NCBI GenBank assembly: GCA_902785325.1 | Contig: CACZXZ010000004.1 | Span: forward strand, 18,419-82,418 | Direction: 5' to 3' | Length of the DNA: 64,000 nt | Origin: an uncultured Succinivibrio sp. | GTDB taxonomy: Bacteria; Pseudomonadota; Gammaproteobacteria; Enterobacterales; Succinivibrionaceae | Part shown: piece after piece, positions 1-7,494 of the stretch | How the letters are laid out: each line of letters opens with the position of its first letter | How positions within the stretch are numbered: the first letter of the stretch is position 1 | The notes under the pieces: generated by a model | The model's database searches: none | Told to the model about the DNA's origin: nothing | Seen by the model: only the letters and a program-made list of their open reading frames with translations | Translations under genes and position numbers: made by a program

Positions 1-627
1 TGTTTTTTATCAAACTCCCATCAGAGGCATATCCTTGATGGAGAGCATAATCCAAATTTAGAAGCCCCTATCAATACTTTTGAATTAGGAGAATTCTTAT
101 CCTCAAATAAACAGGATGTACAAGCAGTTTTGGCTTGTTTATTTATGTTAATTGAGGATGCTGTAGTTAAAAATGAAGCTACCGCCATCGTCATTGATGA
201 GGCTTGGTTAATGCTCTCACATGACAAATTCTCCAAAAAGATCTTAGAGTGGCTAAAAACTTTTAGAAAATACAATGTAACCATTATTCTAGCTACTCAA
301 TCTATAGGTGATCTTTGCCAGAATGAGAGTTTCTCTTTGTTCTTAGACACGATTAAAACTAGGATCTTTTTACCAAATCCTGATGCTAATAACGAGATCT
401 TAACGCCTATCTATAAAAAGCTTTCTCTAAACGACAAGCAAATTCTAAGTATCAGCAAAGCTACACCTAAAAAAGATCTCTTTTTACACAAAGACGGTAA
501 ATTTATGCCTTTTAACTTACTTTTAAGCAAGGAGGAATTAGCGCTGTTATCTTTATCAGAAAAGGATAAAAAACGCGTAGATAAGCTTTATAAAACTCAT
601 CAAGATGCTTTTGTATGGAGCCTGTAA
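1..627 (+). CDS. trbE: Conjugative transfer ATPase TrbE/VirB4, C-terminal part (5' end outside window)
   Basis: The frame is open from the first base, so the gene starts left of the window and only about 208 C-terminal residues are visible. The Walker B region AIVIDEAWLML and the following IILATQSIGDL stretch are characteristic of VirB4/TrbE ATPases, which power pilus assembly and DNA transfer at the inner membrane. The Walker A half lies outside. The stop codon abuts the ATG of the next gene, and the downstream order matches the RP4 trb operon, hence the TrbE name. Function is confident; the subfamily name is an inference from context. Confidence 0.85.
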   Translation, partial: CFLSNSHQRHILDGEHNPNLEAPINTFELGEFLSSNKQDVQAVLACLFMLIEDAVVKNEATAIVIDEAWLMLSHDKFSKKILEWLKTFRKYNVTIILATQSIGDLCQNESFSLFLDTIKTRIFLPNPDANNEILTPIYKKLSLNDKQILSISKATPKKDLFLHKDGKFMPFNLLLSKEELALLSLSEKDKKRVDKLYKTHQDAFVWSL

Positions 628-1284
628 ATGAAAAACAATAGTTACGATTATAAAAAATTTAAAGATGAAATTAGAGCTACTAAAAATACCTTAGCCTTTG
701 CTAATGCTTTAGGCTACGTAGGTTTTGCCTTAGGCTTTATAAGCTTAATAGGATATCTAGCTGCCGATACAAAAAACAAGTTTATCCCCTATCTTGTGAC
801 TGTAGATAAACAAGGCTCTATCTTAAGCGTAGGTAAGGTACAAGAGCAAAGAGTTATTCCCTCTCAAGTTGTAAGTGCCTATTTGTGTGACTTTATTGAA
901 ACCCTACACACTAAAACCACCGATAGTGCTTTACAGCTTGAGCTTATCAACAAAGTATATGCTGCTATTGCCTTAAATTCTAATGCGCAAAAAGTAGTAG
1001 ATGAGCATTACCAGCAAAAGAACTACCTAAAACAAGATCTAGTAAGTGAACAAGCTTTTGTAGATAGCATTGTGGGTATTACCAATGAGAGTGTGCAAAT
1101 TGAGTTTTTTATAAAAACTATTAAGAGCAATGAGGAGATTGTAAAGGATTACTACACTGCTTTAATTAGCTACAAAATTGATACTCCAAATTACACTCAA
1201 TTAGAGCTTTTAAGGTTAAATCCCATTGGTTTGTTTATCTATGATCTTAACATCAGTAAAAAAATGCAAAGGCTTGAGGCTTAA
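628..1284 (+). CDS. trbF: Conjugal transfer protein TrbF (VirB8-like)
   Basis: A 218-residue protein with a short cytoplasmic N-terminus, one membrane segment at about residues 27-47 and a periplasmic domain beginning FIPYLVTVDKQGSILSVG. That opening resembles the start of the TrbF/VirB8 periplasmic domain. VirB8-type proteins are bitopic inner-membrane components that nucleate type IV secretion assembly. It starts directly after the trbE stop, and the trbG ATG lies one base past its own stop, so translation is probably coupled. No frameshift or missing part was seen. Confidence 0.85.
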   Translation: MKNNSYDYKKFKDEIRATKNTLAFANALGYVGFALGFISLIGYLAADTKNKFIPYLVTVDKQGSILSVGKVQEQRVIPSQVVSAYLCDFIETLHTKTTDSALQLELINKVYAAIALNSNAQKVVDEHYQQKNYLKQDLVSEQAFVDSIVGITNESVQIEFFIKTIKSNEEIVKDYYTALISYKIDTPNYTQLELLRLNPIGLFIYDLNISKKMQRLEA

Positions 1285-1285
1285 G

Positions 1286-2278
1286 ATGAGACACAATAAT
1301 TTAACCATGGAAAAAGCTTTTGTAAGCTTAACTTTAGTATTTGTCTTATCTACAAGCTTTACTTATACAGTTAAAGCCAATGATTTTGACGATAACTATG
1401 AATACGACTATGAGCTTTATAACTCCTTATCTGAGCTTGAGCAAAAAGACAAAAAAGTACTAGAAAAACTCAATGCTCTAGATAAAAGGAGTATGTCTGG
1501 GAATGTCTTTCAAGCAGGAGTAGTGCAATTTACTTATGGCACTTCAATTCCTACTATCGTGTGTGCCGTCCTTGAAATTACTGATATCAGTTTAGAAAAA
1601 GGCGAAAGAATTTTATCGGTGCAAATTGGTGATGGCGCTAGATGGTCAATTGAAAGTGCCATCTCAGGAAGTTATGAAAATAGCGTAGAGCACATCATTG
1701 TAAAACCTTTAGATATAGCTTTAAAAACAAGCTTACTTATTGCTACCGACAGAAGAACTTATCATTTACGCTTAAAGTCCTCAAAGGCAGACTTTATGCC
1801 TGCGGTGAAATTCTATTATCCAAATCACCCCCTTGAAAGTACTAATAGCTTTGAGCTTTTAAAAAGACAAAGGCAAGAGCCTTCTTCAATGCAATATGCA
1901 AACTATGATAGAAAACCTAATCAAGAGGCTTTACAGAAGGTAAGTTTCAATCAAAACAGCAAAGGTAAAGCTTCTAAAAAAGCAAATCGTCAGTATATCT
2001 TTAACCTAAAAGGCGACAGAAAAGTTGTACCTATCAATGCATATACTGATGGACAAAAAACCTACATTCAAATGGCAAAAAATAGCAAAGCTGATTTCAT
2101 GCCAAACCTATCTTTAGTCACTCAAAAAAGTGGCTTGTTTTCAAAAGAACAATTAAGCCAGGTAAATTACCGCATTATTGCTAACACTTACGTTGTTGAC
2201 GGCATTTATGATCACTTGACCTTAACCTTAAATGCAGAAGGTAAAACTTATCGCGCTGACATTATTAAAAGAGCTTAA
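1286..2278 (+). CDS. trbG: Conjugal transfer protein TrbG (VirB9-like)
   Basis: The ATG at 1286, preceded by GAGG, is chosen over an upstream in-frame ATG that lies inside trbF. The product has about 330 residues and a signal peptide ending near KAN. The VirB9/TrbG core is clear: FTYGTSIPTIVCAVLEITDI, then RWSIESAISGS, HIIVKPLD and LLIATDRRTYHLRL, all close to TrbG family motifs. TrbG/VirB9 forms the periplasmic and outer-membrane ring of the transfer channel with TrbI. A Lys/Gln-rich insert at roughly residues 190-250 separates the two conserved halves, and the C-terminal half carries the usual second domain. Confidence 0.88.
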   Translation: MRHNNLTMEKAFVSLTLVFVLSTSFTYTVKANDFDDNYEYDYELYNSLSELEQKDKKVLEKLNALDKRSMSGNVFQAGVVQFTYGTSIPTIVCAVLEITDISLEKGERILSVQIGDGARWSIESAISGSYENSVEHIIVKPLDIALKTSLLIATDRRTYHLRLKSSKADFMPAVKFYYPNHPLESTNSFELLKRQRQEPSSMQYANYDRKPNQEALQKVSFNQNSKGKASKKANRQYIFNLKGDRKVVPINAYTDGQKTYIQMAKNSKADFMPNLSLVTQKSGLFSKEQLSQVNYRIIANTYVVDGIYDHLTLTLNAEGKTYRADIIKRA

Positions 2279-2280
2279 AA

Positions 2281-3618
2281 ATGGCATTAGAAAAATTTAA
2301 AGTAAAAGGTTCACCTTTAAAGTATAAATTTTTATCCTCGGCAATTGGTGCTGGTTTTATAACCCTAATTGTGGTGGTTGCAAACTTAGACTATCTTTCA
2401 CAGACAGAGGATCACAGCGAAAAAGCTCAAAAGGTTGATAACACCAAAAAAGTCATTGAGCTTAAAGGACAGCTTGAACATGCTAAAAATGTAGGCATTA
2501 ACCTTGTAAATCAAGAATACAGCCAAAATAGCGCAAGTAAAGCTGCTCCTATAAGCGTAAAACAAGACGTGAGTACTCATTTTAATGACGATAAGACTTT
2601 TGAGCCTTTAAAAAAGAGCGAGAGTTTTACCCTTGACAACGAAGAAGATCATCTAAAGTCTTATATTGCCTATAAGGAAGCTAATAAATTACTTGATAGA
2701 AATTTCTCTTATGAAAAAAAAGAGCAAAAGCCTTCTTACGAAGATACAAGTCCTAATTCTTTAGTAGAGGAAGTACCATCTATCATCACTAGCAATGCTA
2801 AAGCGTATAAGAGAAAAGCTTTTCAAGATGCTCTAAAAGCTAAAACTAAAGTAAATCTTTCTACAGTTGAAAATGCTCATAGCAAACTATCCAAAGTAAA
2901 TTCTTCTGATACTAAGGCTTTAGGTAAAGATAACCATCAATATAACCCCATGAAGGCATATCAGATCTTTGAAAATGACGATTATGAGCTTGATAATAGC
3001 GTGCAAAATCCAAAGACACCTTTTGCACTCATGCAAGGCTCTGTTATCGCTGCTACGCTTACTACAGGGATTAACTCTCACTTACCAGGACAAGTAGTAG
3101 CTATAGTCTCTCAAAATGTTTATGACAGCATCAAGGGGGAATATTTACTTGTACCAAGAGGCTCTAAACTTATAGGTCAATATGACTCTCGCTACGCTTT
3201 TGGTACTGAGAGATTATTCATAGGCTTTAATCGCTTAATCTTCCCAAATGGTCAATCTTTAAATATTGGTGCGATGCCAGGACAGTCAACTGACGGTTAC
3301 TCAGGTTTTGATGCAGATGTGCAAACTCACTACTTCAAAGCCATTATGAGTAGTTTATTTTTGTCTACGATTCAAACTCAAAATGACGTAGTAAACGATC
3401 ACTATGACAGTAATGACGATAAAACCGCAGCTGATCACTTTAGTAAAAACTTTTCAAATCAGAATTCCTCTGCCCTACCAAGAGTTATTCAAGCAGGTAA
3501 CAATGTTGCTAGCACTTTGACGGTAAAAAGTGGTTACAACTTTTCTATTGCTATTACTAAAGATATCTTTTTTAAAGCCCCTTACGGAGAAAGTACTCGT
3601 GAATACTACATTAAGTAA
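2281..3618 (+). CDS. trbI: Conjugal transfer protein TrbI (VirB10-like)
   Basis: A 445-residue protein: short cytoplasmic N-terminus, one membrane helix at about residues 18-36, a long charged Lys/Ser/Asn-rich periplasmic stretch instead of the usual proline-rich one, then the conserved VirB10 C-terminal domain. That domain contains LMQGSVIAATLTTGINSHLP, GEYLLVPRGSKLIGQYDS and FNRLIFPNGQSLNIGAMPG. VirB10/TrbI bridges the inner and outer membranes in the secretion channel. The start has no obvious Shine-Dalgarno and lies three bases after the trbG stop, suggesting coupling. The 3' end overlaps the next gene by 20 bases. Confidence 0.88.
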   Translation: MALEKFKVKGSPLKYKFLSSAIGAGFITLIVVVANLDYLSQTEDHSEKAQKVDNTKKVIELKGQLEHAKNVGINLVNQEYSQNSASKAAPISVKQDVSTHFNDDKTFEPLKKSESFTLDNEEDHLKSYIAYKEANKLLDRNFSYEKKEQKPSYEDTSPNSLVEEVPSIITSNAKAYKRKAFQDALKAKTKVNLSTVENAHSKLSKVNSSDTKALGKDNHQYNPMKAYQIFENDDYELDNSVQNPKTPFALMQGSVIAATLTTGINSHLPGQVVAIVSQNVYDSIKGEYLLVPRGSKLIGQYDSRYAFGTERLFIGFNRLIFPNGQSLNIGAMPGQSTDGYSGFDADVQTHYFKAIMSSLFLSTIQTQNDVVNDHYDSNDDKTAADHFSKNFSNQNSSALPRVIQAGNNVASTLTVKSGYNFSIAITKDIFFKAPYGESTREYYIK

Positions 3619-4390
3619 ACTTTTATTTTTACTCCTAGCTTTTGCTTGCACTTTGCCTGCAAACGCCTTGGTTTCAGGTATTGTAGCTAATAAGGTAACT
3701 TCAAGTGGTAGCAATAATGCTATGGCAGCTACCTTAAATAAAACCTATGCGCTACTTAAAAAGTGGTCAGATCACAACTTAGACAATGAAGCTCAATTAC
3801 GAAGTTTTGCTAAAAAAGAGCATGCAAGAGTTGAGGACAATACTACTTTTGAGCACAAATATGCTTGGAACAAAGTAAAGGAATTAAATAGAAACTCCTT
3901 GATGCTACTTGAGGCAAGCTACGCTTTTGCAAAACAAACCCAAACTGCTAGTGACTATCAAGCCTCCGCCATTCGCTCTAAAGCCTTTGAAGAGTGTTTA
4001 AAGGAGGAGGATTGTAACTTTAAAAAGCTTAACGCCCTTATGGATAAGGAGGCTTTAGAGTTATCTTTTTTCACCTCTGAAAATGCGCTTAAAACGCAAC
4101 AAACTCTTTTAGATAATATCGATAAACTTGAAGAGTTTTCTAATAACTCTAAAGACTCTAAAGGTCTAAACTCTAGTATTGATGCCCTCTCAAAGATAAA
4201 CTCAGCTCAAGCTAGTGCTTTAGTAACTTTAACTAGTCAAATCTCAAACTTAAATAAACTCACTGCTGATACTTATCAAAATGAGATCAATGAAAAGCAA
4301 CTAGCGCAAAAATCTGACGAGTTGTTTTTTGCCTCAAATAACGAAGTTAAATCCCCGCATCTAGATTTAGAGGTTAAATTAACTCAATGA
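3599..4390 (+). CDS. trbJ: TrbJ-like (VirB5-type) exported pilus/transfer protein
   Basis: Start choice: GTG at 3599 has GGAG eight to nine bases upstream and immediately precedes a typical signal peptide (LSKLLFLLLAFACTLPANA); an earlier in-frame start lies deep inside trbI and would mask it. The mature part of about 240 residues is alpha-helical and polar, with a coiled-coil-like C-terminal half including INSAQASALVTLTSQISNLN, as in TrbJ/VirB5 minor pilus proteins. Identity rests mainly on the position between trbI and trbL, the length (263 residues; RP4 TrbJ is of similar size) and general character. Sequence similarity to TrbJ is weak by eye. Confidence 0.65.
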   Translation: MNTTLSKLLFLLLAFACTLPANALVSGIVANKVTSSGSNNAMAATLNKTYALLKKWSDHNLDNEAQLRSFAKKEHARVEDNTTFEHKYAWNKVKELNRNSLMLLEASYAFAKQTQTASDYQASAIRSKAFEECLKEEDCNFKKLNALMDKEALELSFFTSENALKTQQTLLDNIDKLEEFSNNSKDSKGLNSSIDALSKINSAQASALVTLTSQISNLNKLTADTYQNEINEKQLAQKSDELFFASNNEVKSPHLDLEVKLTQ

Positions 4391-5292
4391 TAAAAAAATT
4401 CTCTCTTATATTGATACTACTTAGTCTATCCACTTTAGCTTATGCTCAAGTAGATTATCAAAACTTAAATCCTAACGGTTTAATCAATAGTTTAATCTCA
4501 AACTTTATTGAGGAGATTAAACTCGTTTCAAAACCAATTAAGCAAGCTTCAAAAAATCTCTTTTGGATCTTAGTGCCTATCAGTATTTTTCTAAACGGCT
4601 TTAAGTGCATCTTTGCAGAAGGTAATATCCAAACCTTCTTTTACGCTTTAGTGAAAATTATTTTGGTAATTGGGATCTACCTATTTTTACTTGATAATGG
4701 AGTGGAGATTGCGCAGGCTATCATCTACTCTTTTGTACAAGTTATCAACTATGAAAATTATGGACCATCAGAGTTTTTAGATTTTACCTTTAATATCTCA
4801 AGTTACCTCTATAAATGTATCTCTGACTCTTATTTTGATGGCTTAAACGCCCTTTACATCAAGTTTTTAATAGGTATTTTCACCATTATATTATTCTTAT
4901 GTGTCCTGGTATTTGCAATTATCTACTTAAAGGCTCACGTGTTGTGTATCATCGGTGTCTTTGTGCTAGGTTTTGGTGCTTATGAAGCTACAAGACAATA
5001 TGCAACTAATTATCTTCGTAAGGTAATTAGCATCTCCCTTGAACTTCTAACCATTATTGTGCTGATAAATGCAGGTTGTAAAATTCTTTTGAATATCGAA
5101 AAGTCGATTAAAAAGTACCAAGATTTAGGTAGCACACTAACCTCACATGAGTGTTATGCCTTAATTTTCAGTGCTCTATTTATGCTCGTACTAACCATTT
5201 CTATGCCCAAAATGGTAGGCTCACTAGTATTTGAAAGTAATGATAAGTCAGGACTAAATAAGTATTCTCCGATTAAAAAAATTGCAAAATAG
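4387..5292 (+). CDS. trbL: TrbL/VirB6-family polytopic membrane protein
   Basis: A 301-residue protein with an N-terminal signal peptide (ends near TLAYA) followed by at least five membrane segments, at roughly residues 55-75, 78-100, 155-180, 185-200 and 250-275. The segment around NLFWILVPISIFLNGFKCIF resembles the TrbL/VirB6 region preceding the first conserved membrane helix. VirB6/TrbL proteins form part of the inner-membrane translocation pore. The ATG overlaps the trbJ stop (ATGA). It is shorter than RP4 TrbL and lacks the long hydrophilic C-terminal tail. This is the last recognisable transfer gene before chromosomal-type genes begin. Confidence 0.75.
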   Translation: MIKKFSLILILLSLSTLAYAQVDYQNLNPNGLINSLISNFIEEIKLVSKPIKQASKNLFWILVPISIFLNGFKCIFAEGNIQTFFYALVKIILVIGIYLFLLDNGVEIAQAIIYSFVQVINYENYGPSEFLDFTFNISSYLYKCISDSYFDGLNALYIKFLIGIFTIILFLCVLVFAIIYLKAHVLCIIGVFVLGFGAYEATRQYATNYLRKVISISLELLTIIVLINAGCKILLNIEKSIKKYQDLGSTLTSHECYALIFSALFMLVLTISMPKMVGSLVFESNDKSGLNKYSPIKKIAK

Positions 5293-5362
5293 CCTATGAT
5301 TTTAAATGTCATTTAAAGCTACTTGCGATTATAATGATTACAGAAAATGGTGAGGAGATCAT

Positions 5363-6097
5363 ATGAGGACGACTTTAAAAGTCACTTGTTTAATGGAAAG
5401 TTCTGTAGATGGCAGGCTTGATGAATCAAGATGGTCTCTTCTATACGATTGCAAAGGCGAAGGAGATCCTGACGTTTACTATGAAACTAAGTGTCAAATC
5501 TCACCTGAAATATCGCTTTTAGGTAAAGGTACTGTTTTAAAACATCATTGCAATAAGGAATTTAAAGCTGATACTTTTACCGCCATTAGAAGTGCAAAGC
5601 CATTTTTAGGCATTAGAAAACATGCTCAATTGACGGCAGTTTTTGATGCTAAAGGCACTATTGCTTATGAAAACAATACTATCTTTGGAACTACTCTTTT
5701 AGTTATCTTAGGTCAAAAGACCACCAGTGAAGAATACCTAGATTTTTTGCGTTCTAAAGAGATCTCCTATACTTTTGCAGGAGACGATGGTCATGACATC
5801 AAGCAAGCCTTAAAGAGCATCTACCAGGATTTTGGTATTAAGAATGTACTTTTGTGTGGCGGTGGCATCTTAAATGGTGCATTTTTAAAGCAAGGCTTGA
5901 TTGATGAGCTATATCTGGTGCTCTACCCTGGTATCGATGGTTTATCAGGGGTTAACTCTATTTTTGAGTACCAAGGAAAAAAGGATGAATTGCCAGCTTT
6001 AGGTCAATCTTTAGAATTACTTTCCTGCGAGGTAAAAAGAGCTGGCGTTGTAGTTTTACATTACAGATTTCACTTTTATTCTCCAAATAGTGCTTGA
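5363..6097 (+). CDS. RibD C-terminal / dihydrofolate-reductase-fold protein
   Basis: A 244-residue soluble protein. The N-terminus (TTLKVTCLMESSVDGRLD) and the later GIKNVLLCGGGILNGAFLKQ and LIDELYLVLYPGI are the beta-strand/NADPH-binding signatures of the RibD C-terminal (DHFR-like) superfamily. Such stand-alone proteins are usually NADPH-dependent reductases; the substrate cannot be told. There is no deaminase half as in true RibD, and no other riboflavin gene nearby. A strong GAGGAG ribosome site precedes the ATG, and a TATAAT at 5330-5335 could be its -10 box with a poor -35. It may be a core gene or the last cargo gene of the transfer element. Confidence 0.8.
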   Translation: MRTTLKVTCLMESSVDGRLDESRWSLLYDCKGEGDPDVYYETKCQISPEISLLGKGTVLKHHCNKEFKADTFTAIRSAKPFLGIRKHAQLTAVFDAKGTIAYENNTIFGTTLLVILGQKTTSEEYLDFLRSKEISYTFAGDDGHDIKQALKSIYQDFGIKNVLLCGGGILNGAFLKQGLIDELYLVLYPGIDGLSGVNSIFEYQGKKDELPALGQSLELLSCEVKRAGVVVLHYRFHFYSPNSA

Positions 6098-6121
6098 AAA
6101 ACAAACAATTTTTAGTAAAAT
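6094..6121 (+). promoter_or_regulatory. Sigma-70-type promoter of tRNA-Ser
   Basis: TTGAAA at 6094-6099 and TAAAAT at 6116-6121 are separated by 16 bases and end 15 bases before the tRNA. The -35 box overlaps the stop codon of the preceding reductase gene. Confidence 0.6.
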
Positions 6122-6136
6122 AAACGGCATTGTCAC

Positions 6137-6226
6137 GGTGAGATGTCTGAGTGGCTGAAAGAGCACGCCTGGAAAGCGTGTATACGTTAACGCGTATCAG
6201 GGGTTCGAATCCCCTTCTCACCGCCA
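6137..6226 (+). tRNA. tRNA-Ser (anticodon GGA)
   Basis: A 90-base class II tRNA. The acceptor arm GGTGAGA pairs with TCTCACC near the 3' end, followed by discriminator G and an encoded CCA. The anticodon stem CACGC/GCGTG encloses the loop CTGGAAA with anticodon GGA at 6171-6173, which reads serine TCC/TCT codons. A long variable arm (about 6181-6198, GTTAACGC-containing hairpin) and a normal T arm GGGGTTCGAATCCCC are present. All stems pair, so the gene looks functional. Confidence 0.95.
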
Positions 6227-6314
6227 TCTAAGTCTTAGTCTTTAGACAAATCTGTGTCAGCCAAAATCCCCACTGAATTAACTCTGAATGAATCGTCATT
6301 GTTTTCAGATTCAT

Positions 6315-6342
6315 CTTATAGAATTTAATTAAAATCTATAAG
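6315..6342. repeat. 28-base near-perfect palindrome upstream of the Panacea gene
   Basis: The arms CTTATAGA and TCTATAAG flank an AT-rich centre. The whole 28 bases equal their own reverse complement except for one mismatched pair. It ends 30 bases before a TATAAT at 6372-6377 and 72 bases before the broken Panacea-domain gene. The size and symmetry suggest an operator for a dimeric DNA-binding protein rather than a terminator, because no U-tract follows. Confidence 0.45.
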
Positions 6343-6413
6343 TATCCTTACTTATGATTATGTTAATGTTCTATAATTCTCAGTAAGGAATTTATGTATA
6401 TGGAGGTGCAAAA

Positions 6414-6887
6414 ATGCCAATAGTAAACGACAGTATTGACGTTGCAGCTTACGTTACAAAAGAATGTGCACAGAAGAACTTTTTTGTAAACTTAACTAAA
6501 ATTTAAAAACTAGTTTTTTGTGTTTATGGAGCTGTATTAGCTACCTCAGGTGAAAGGATTTGCAAGGATCACCCAAAAGCATGGCCTCATGGTCCTGTAT
6601 TTCCAAGAATTTATAAATATACTAAACGTCACGCTGATGGTATTGTTGAAGCTTTAATGTCTCATGAAGAAAATTTAACATCTATACTTAATGAACGCCA
6701 AAAAAAAATTATAGATACTACACTAAATTTTTTTGGAAGATATAATGCAGGAACATTAGTAAATTGGACTCATGATGAAGATGGACCTTGGTTTAAGTCT
6801 ACAAATGGGGGAAAAGTTTTACAAAAAGAAATTCCTGATAATTTAATTTCTGACTACTTTAAAACTTTAATTAGACCAGTAAATTAA
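6414..6887 (+). pseudogene. Panacea-domain (SocA/GepA-like, DUF4065) gene interrupted by one in-frame stop
   Basis: Reading from ATG 6414 (GGAGGTG ribosome site), a single frame runs to 6887 with one TAA at codon 31 (6504-6506). Ignoring that stop, the 157-residue product carries the Panacea signature: NFFVNLTKI-stop-KLVFCVYGAV (family pattern LxKLQKLLY), then AWPHGPVFPRIY and LVNWTHDEDGPW. The stop lies where the family usually has glutamine, consistent with CAA to TAA. Panacea proteins act as antitoxins to several toxin families or occur in phage-related genes. No toxin partner is seen on either side. An unusual readthrough or a sequencing error remains possible. Confidence 0.75.
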
Positions 6888-6960
6888 CCTTGTTGCTTGC
6901 ATGAGATAAGTGCTTATCAAAGACAAACTTTTCATGAAATTTTATTTATCCGTACAAAAT

Positions 6961-6984
6961 AGCCTCACAATTTTAAGTGAGGCT
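6961..6984. terminator. Bidirectional terminator between convergent genes
   Basis: AGCCTCAC and GTGAGGCT form a perfect 8-bp stem with an 8-base AT loop, followed by TTAC on the plus strand and ATTTTG on the minus strand. It lies between the Panacea remnant and the end of the flagellar/HAD transcript, so it likely ends both. Confidence 0.65.
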
Positions 6985-7024
6985 TTACATTCAAAATAAT
7001 ACAACTGTAATTTCTACACCAAGC

Positions 7025-7468
7025 TTATTCCACTAAAACACCGGTACCACCGAAAGAAATCCACTCATCGATGTTCTTTTTATAATCGTCATAGAGAACT
7101 TCACCTTTTTTAGCGTAGAGCTTCTTCTCTTTTGAGCCGTTGGTAATGATAACGTTACTGCGGTGAACACCAAGTCTTTCCATGTAAGCAAGCTTATTCT
7201 CTCTTAAAGTGCTCATGATGACATCAAGATCTTCTGCTTTACAATACTTAAGTAAGGTTTTAGTGCTAGGAATTGCAGATAAAATTCTAAAGTCTTCAAA
7301 ATCTGTTAATAAGTGGCGGTTGCGCTCAATTAAAGGAGGATCTTTGTAGCACTCTTGATAGTACTTAACAATAGTAGCTTCGATACTTGGACCTGACAAA
7401 TCGTCAGTTTTAGTTGCAACCCAAGCACGAAAATCGTCAATAGTGCCGTCCATATCAATATAAATCAT
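7025..7468 (-). CDS. Small HAD-superfamily phosphatase (5'-nucleotidase-like)
   Basis: A 147-residue protein starting MIYIDMDGTIDDF, whose DMDGT is HAD motif I with nucleophile Asp5 and acid/base Asp7. Motif II/III candidates are IMSTLRENK and the lysine in ITNGSKEKK, and motif IV is probably VLYDDYKKN. The layout resembles small 5'(3')-deoxyribonucleotidase-like HAD proteins that lack a large cap. It follows fliR by 26 bases on the same strand and is therefore probably transcribed with the flagellar operon, in the position where flhB would be expected. A flagellar role is not implied by the sequence. The substrate is unknown. Confidence 0.65.
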   Translation of the reverse strand: MIYIDMDGTIDDFRAWVATKTDDLSGPSIEATIVKYYQECYKDPPLIERNRHLLTDFEDFRILSAIPSTKTLLKYCKAEDLDVIMSTLRENKLAYMERLGVHRSNVIITNGSKEKKLYAKKGEVLYDDYKKNIDEWISFGGTGVLVE

Positions 7469-7494
7469 AAATTTTCCTAATTGTTTTAGATAAA

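Noticed and set aside
1226-1285. Upstream start of trbG
   Set aside because: It lies within trbF and would put 20 residues before the signal peptide; ATG 1286 has a good ribosome site.
6137-6226. tRNA-Ser as the attachment site of the trb element
   Set aside because: Integration into a tRNA 3' end would place the element on the 3' (right) side, but the trb genes are on the 5' side. No integrase or duplicated 3' tRNA end was seen in the window.
6657-6887. A separate 76-residue gene
   Set aside because: It is the C-terminal half of the Panacea-domain gene in the same frame after the TAA at 6504; the start has no ribosome site and the product would lack half the domain.
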